Shown: in pieces, positions 61,408 through 64,000 of the stretch | Position numbering within the stretch: position 1 is the first letter of the stretch | How the letters are laid out: every line of letters begins with the position of its first letter | Source: Euglena gracilis | Lineage: Eukaryota; Euglenida; Euglenophyceae; Euglenales | Length of the DNA: 64,000 bases | Assembly (NCBI GenBank): GCA_039621445.1 | Contig: CP154956.1 | Location: 73,443,126-73,507,125, forward strand | Direction of reading: 5' to 3' | Translations under genes and position numbers: made by a program | The notes under the pieces: model-generated | Seen by the model: the letters and a program-made list of their open reading frames with translations, nothing else | Told to the model about the DNA's origin: nothing | Database searches by the model: none

Positions 61408-63532
61408 TTAGGTCCGGTCGCCGCTGCTGCTGCGGGGCGGATTCTGCCGCCATTGGTCGAGCTCTTGCTGCATTTCTTGCAGCGCTCGTTGGAGCCCTTG
61501 GAGGCGCTTTTGGAGGCGTTTTCGGCCGGTGCTTTGTGCTGTTTGCCAGCCCTCTCCTTGGGGTTGGCCCTGCCGGCTTCCTTGTGGGGTGACGTTTCCT
61601 TTGCCACCCTTGCCTCCTTTCCTGGGCTGTGTCTGTCCTTTTCCTGTTTGTTGTCCTCCTCGCTGGGCCCCCCCTTTTGGGTTGGGCTGTTGGTACCCTC
61701 TTTGGGGTGGTCCGGGGTTCTTTGCTTCCCCGATCCGTGCCCCTTTCTTCCAGTCGTGCTGGTCTTGGCTTCTGCTTCTGGGGCACGGTTCTTCTGCTCC
61801 TTCGTCCCGCTTGACGGCGTGTCGGGCCACGCCCTGCCAGTGATTGGCAGGTACCCCTGGAGATCCGCCCCAGGTCGGTTGCGGGTTCTTAGGCTGGCGC
61901 CCCGCCTGCCACCCGGGGCAGAGGTCCTCTGCGCCGGGCAGGCCGTCATTGCCTGGCATGCCTGTGATTTTTTGCGTCATGGTTCTGGTGGGTATTTGTT
62001 TGGGGTCCCGATTGACGGCGTGCCGGGACACGCCCTGCCGGTGATCGGCAGGTACCCCTGGAGAGCCGCCCCAGGCCGGTTGCGGGTGATTCTTTGGGCT
62101 CCCCGCTTGCCCCTCGGGGGGGTCCGCTGCCGACCCTTCCTCTTCTGGGCCTGGCTGCTTCGCCTCCCCGATGCGCTGGCCTTCCTGCCAGTCGTGGCTG
62201 GTGGGTTCTCCACCTTCTTCTTCCGCTCCGGTGTGGGACCTCCGCCTCTGTTCTCGCGTGCTGCTCGCTTGGTCTTCTGCTTGGGTTGGGCCTTCGTTCT
62301 CCATCGCCTTCCATCGGCGGATCTCGTCCCTCCGCTTGTCGGCGACGGCTGCCCACACTTGGTCTTGGAGGCTTTGGTCCCACCCCTGCCACATCTCGCG
62401 GCGGTCGCTTGCTTTGTGCGTGGCCTTGAACCGCTCGTACTGCTCCCGCCACTCCGCCGGCCACTCGGCCAAGCGCGTGTACAGCCTCTTCTTGCGCTGG
62501 CTTGGTTGGGTTGCCTGCGAGGCGTCGTCCCCTTCGGCGGGCTGTGGTGTGGCCGCCTCCTCCACCACCACCGACACTGGGCGCTTGTTGCCCAGGAGTC
62601 GGTCTGTGGCCATGGGGTCGCTTCTTGCCGGTGCCTCCTCGGTGGCTGTGGTGCTTTGTGCTTCCTGCCTGGGGGTGGCGCTCGGTGGCGGTGTGGCGCT
62701 TGTGGTTGGTGTTGGTAGGGCCGGCGTGCTGCTTGCCGCTGCTGCTGCTGCTGCGGGCACGGGGCTGGTGTTGCCGGGTGGTGCTGCTGGCGTGGCGGTG
62801 GTGCTGGCCCCTTCCGTTGCGGGTGGTGGTAGGTTGCTGCTTGGCGGTGGTGCTGCTCCTGCCGGGGTGGTGCCTGCTGCGGGCGATGTGGGTGTGGCGG
62901 CGGTGGGTGCGTCTTCGATCGCCAGCTTGGCGCGTGAGGTGAGGTGGCGGCTCTCTTGCTGCTGCTGTTGCTGCTGCCAGATCCATCGCACCATTTCGAT
63001 GAGCAGTGCCCGTTGGGGGTCCACTGCTCCTTCCGCCGGGTAGGGCTGTGGTCGCCCCATCTCCCGCTGCCACCGGGCCCTTGTCGGCCCGGTGGTGCTG
63101 CTGACCGCTTGGATCAGTCGTTGGACTGGCATGGGCAGCTGTGCGCTCGCCCCCCGGAGCAGCGCGGTCACTGCCCCGGTGTCCAGCCCCGGCAGCAGGA
63201 GCGGGCGTTCCACTGGCACCAGGCGCTCCACGTGCACCGGCACCGGGTACGGTGTGGGCACTGCGCGCTCCACGACCACCGGCACGGGTACGTGGTACGG
63301 CACTGGGATCTGTACCGGCACCACGCGCTCGACGTACACCGGCACGGGACAGGGGGTGGGCACCGGCACCGGCACCGGGTACGGTTGGGGCACCTGGACC
63401 ACTTGCAGCGGCTGCTGCACTGTGGTTGTTGGCGGCTGCTGGCTGGTTGGCGTCGCCGCTGATGTCTGTGTGGTGGGTGTAGGGGAAGCGCCGGCCACCT
63501 CCCGCTCCTGTGTGCTCGCTGTGTGCCGGTTT
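61408..63532 (-). CDS. retroelement-like proline-rich ORF, 5' end in assembly gap
   Basis: At least 696 residues, still open at the gap. From the N-terminus: a VPV-type repeat (VPVPTPCPVPVYVERVVPVQ and so on, about residues 45-110) resembling the valine-proline repeats of articulin/alveolin proteins; a Gln run (about 170-176); Ala/Thr/Pro linkers; and a charged helical part (WPAEWREQYERFK...RREMW). Two diverged copies of a module follow, each with WGGSPGVPA-(D/N)-H and IGEAK-(Q/N)-PGP. A basic Gly/Gln tail ends in a short coiled coil (LQRALQEMQQELDQW). GEAKNPGP-type words are, from memory, common in retroelement proteins of dinoflagellates; this is a recollection, not a search. Downstream on the same strand another frame has CPSCGYQNEVYHADG, a zinc-ribbon-like piece. 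No reverse transcriptase is visible. Confidence 0.5.
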
Positions 63533-63994
63533 NNNNNNNNNNNNNNNNNNNNNNNNNNNNNNNNNNNNNNNNNNNNNNNNNNNNNNNNNNNNNNNNNNNN
63601 NNNNNNNNNNNNNNNNNNNNNNNNNNNNNNNNNNNNNNNNNNNNNNNNNNNNNNNNNNNNNNNNNNNNNNNNNNNNNNNNNNNNNNNNNNNNNNNNNNNN
63701 NNNNNNNNNNNNNNNNNNNNNNNNNNNNNNNNNNNNNNNNNNNNNNNNNNNNNNNNNNNNNNNNNNNNNNNNNNNNNNNNNNNNNNNNNNNNNNNNNNNN
63801 NNNNNNNNNNNNNNNNNNNNNNNNNNNNNNNNNNNNNNNNNNNNNNNNNNNNNNNNNNNNNNNNNNNNNNNNNNNNNNNNNNNNNNNNNNNNNNNNNNNN
63901 NNNNNNNNNNNNNNNNNNNNNNNNNNNNNNNNNNNNNNNNNNNNNNNNNNNNNNNNNNNNNNNNNNNNNNNNNNNNNNNNNNNNNNNNNNNNNN
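63533..63994. other. assembly gap
   Basis: 462 undetermined bases; only six bases follow. Confidence 1.
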
Positions 63995-64000
63995 CTCGTG

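Noticed and set aside
60180-61949. 589-residue minus-strand frame overlapping the retroelement ORF
   Set aside because: GA-tract and Arg/Gly-rich; only the piece CPSCGYQNEVYHADG looks meaningful and is mentioned under the ORF.
60112-62718. 868-residue plus-strand frame
   Set aside because: Low complexity (LS repeats from CT tracts, then Pro/Ala/Gly); it is antisense to the better-supported ORF at 61408-63532.
61408-63532. 2A ribosome-skipping peptide at IGEAKNPGP
   Set aside because: The required D-x-E-x-NPGP spacing is not met; kept only as a finding to test.

Overview
The window is nuclear DNA of a microbial eukaryote, probably an intron-rich protist or alga; the lineage cannot be fixed from the sequence. 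Evidence: two conserved eukaryotic genes broken by canonical GT-AG introns, hAT and non-LTR element remains, a nuclear-type tRNA, long microsatellites and satellites, and very many runs of G or C. Real coding sequence is a small share; most open frames are low complexity or are kept open only by tandem repetition.

Left part (1-3153): the 5' half of a secreted FKBP-type peptidyl-prolyl isomerase gene lies on the minus strand (two exons, 3153-2486) and runs off the left edge. A 1.37-kb hAT transposon (875-2245) sits inside AAT microsatellite DNA downstream of the last visible exon, probably in an intron.

Repeat-rich intergenic part (3154-28293): a dispersed element family with inverted termini beginning GAAACCGTGT, arrays of CACGTGTACA and remains of a tyrosine-recombinase-like protein (copies near 4.2-5.3, 10.1-10.9, 13.4-13.8, 16.4 and 17.6 kb). 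Some termini lie next to near-perfect foldback palindromes (3.8, 11.9 and 12.8 kb). A tRNA-Ile gene and a broken tRNA-like sequence lie at 7.1-7.4 kb. A 77-bp satellite of about 20 copies (21.5-23.0 kb) is bracketed by inverted arrays of a GTCGACCATGGTCGAC-type unit. The C-terminal part of a LINE polymerase with a zinc knuckle and a PD-(D/E)XK-like segment is at 26.1-26.8 kb, minus strand.

Right part (28294-64000): the eIF3 subunit c gene, plus strand. Fifteen exons can be read from 28294 to about 58489, most with matching splice phases; the C-terminal PCI portion is not seen and should lie beyond the window. Its introns are very large and carry their own elements: a second, divergent element protein split by a foldback MITE, duplicated hairpin-rich blocks, a (TTC)31 tract just upstream of an acceptor, and a 13.5-kb intron filled by about 17 units of a 755-bp satellite with a recent dimeric higher-order duplication. 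After the last exon come CT/GA tracts and, on the minus strand, a proline-rich retroelement-like ORF that is cut by an assembly gap at 63533-63994.

The two host genes act in protein synthesis (eIF3c) and protein folding in the secretory pathway (FKBP); nothing suggests that they work together. The unusual content is the repeat architecture.
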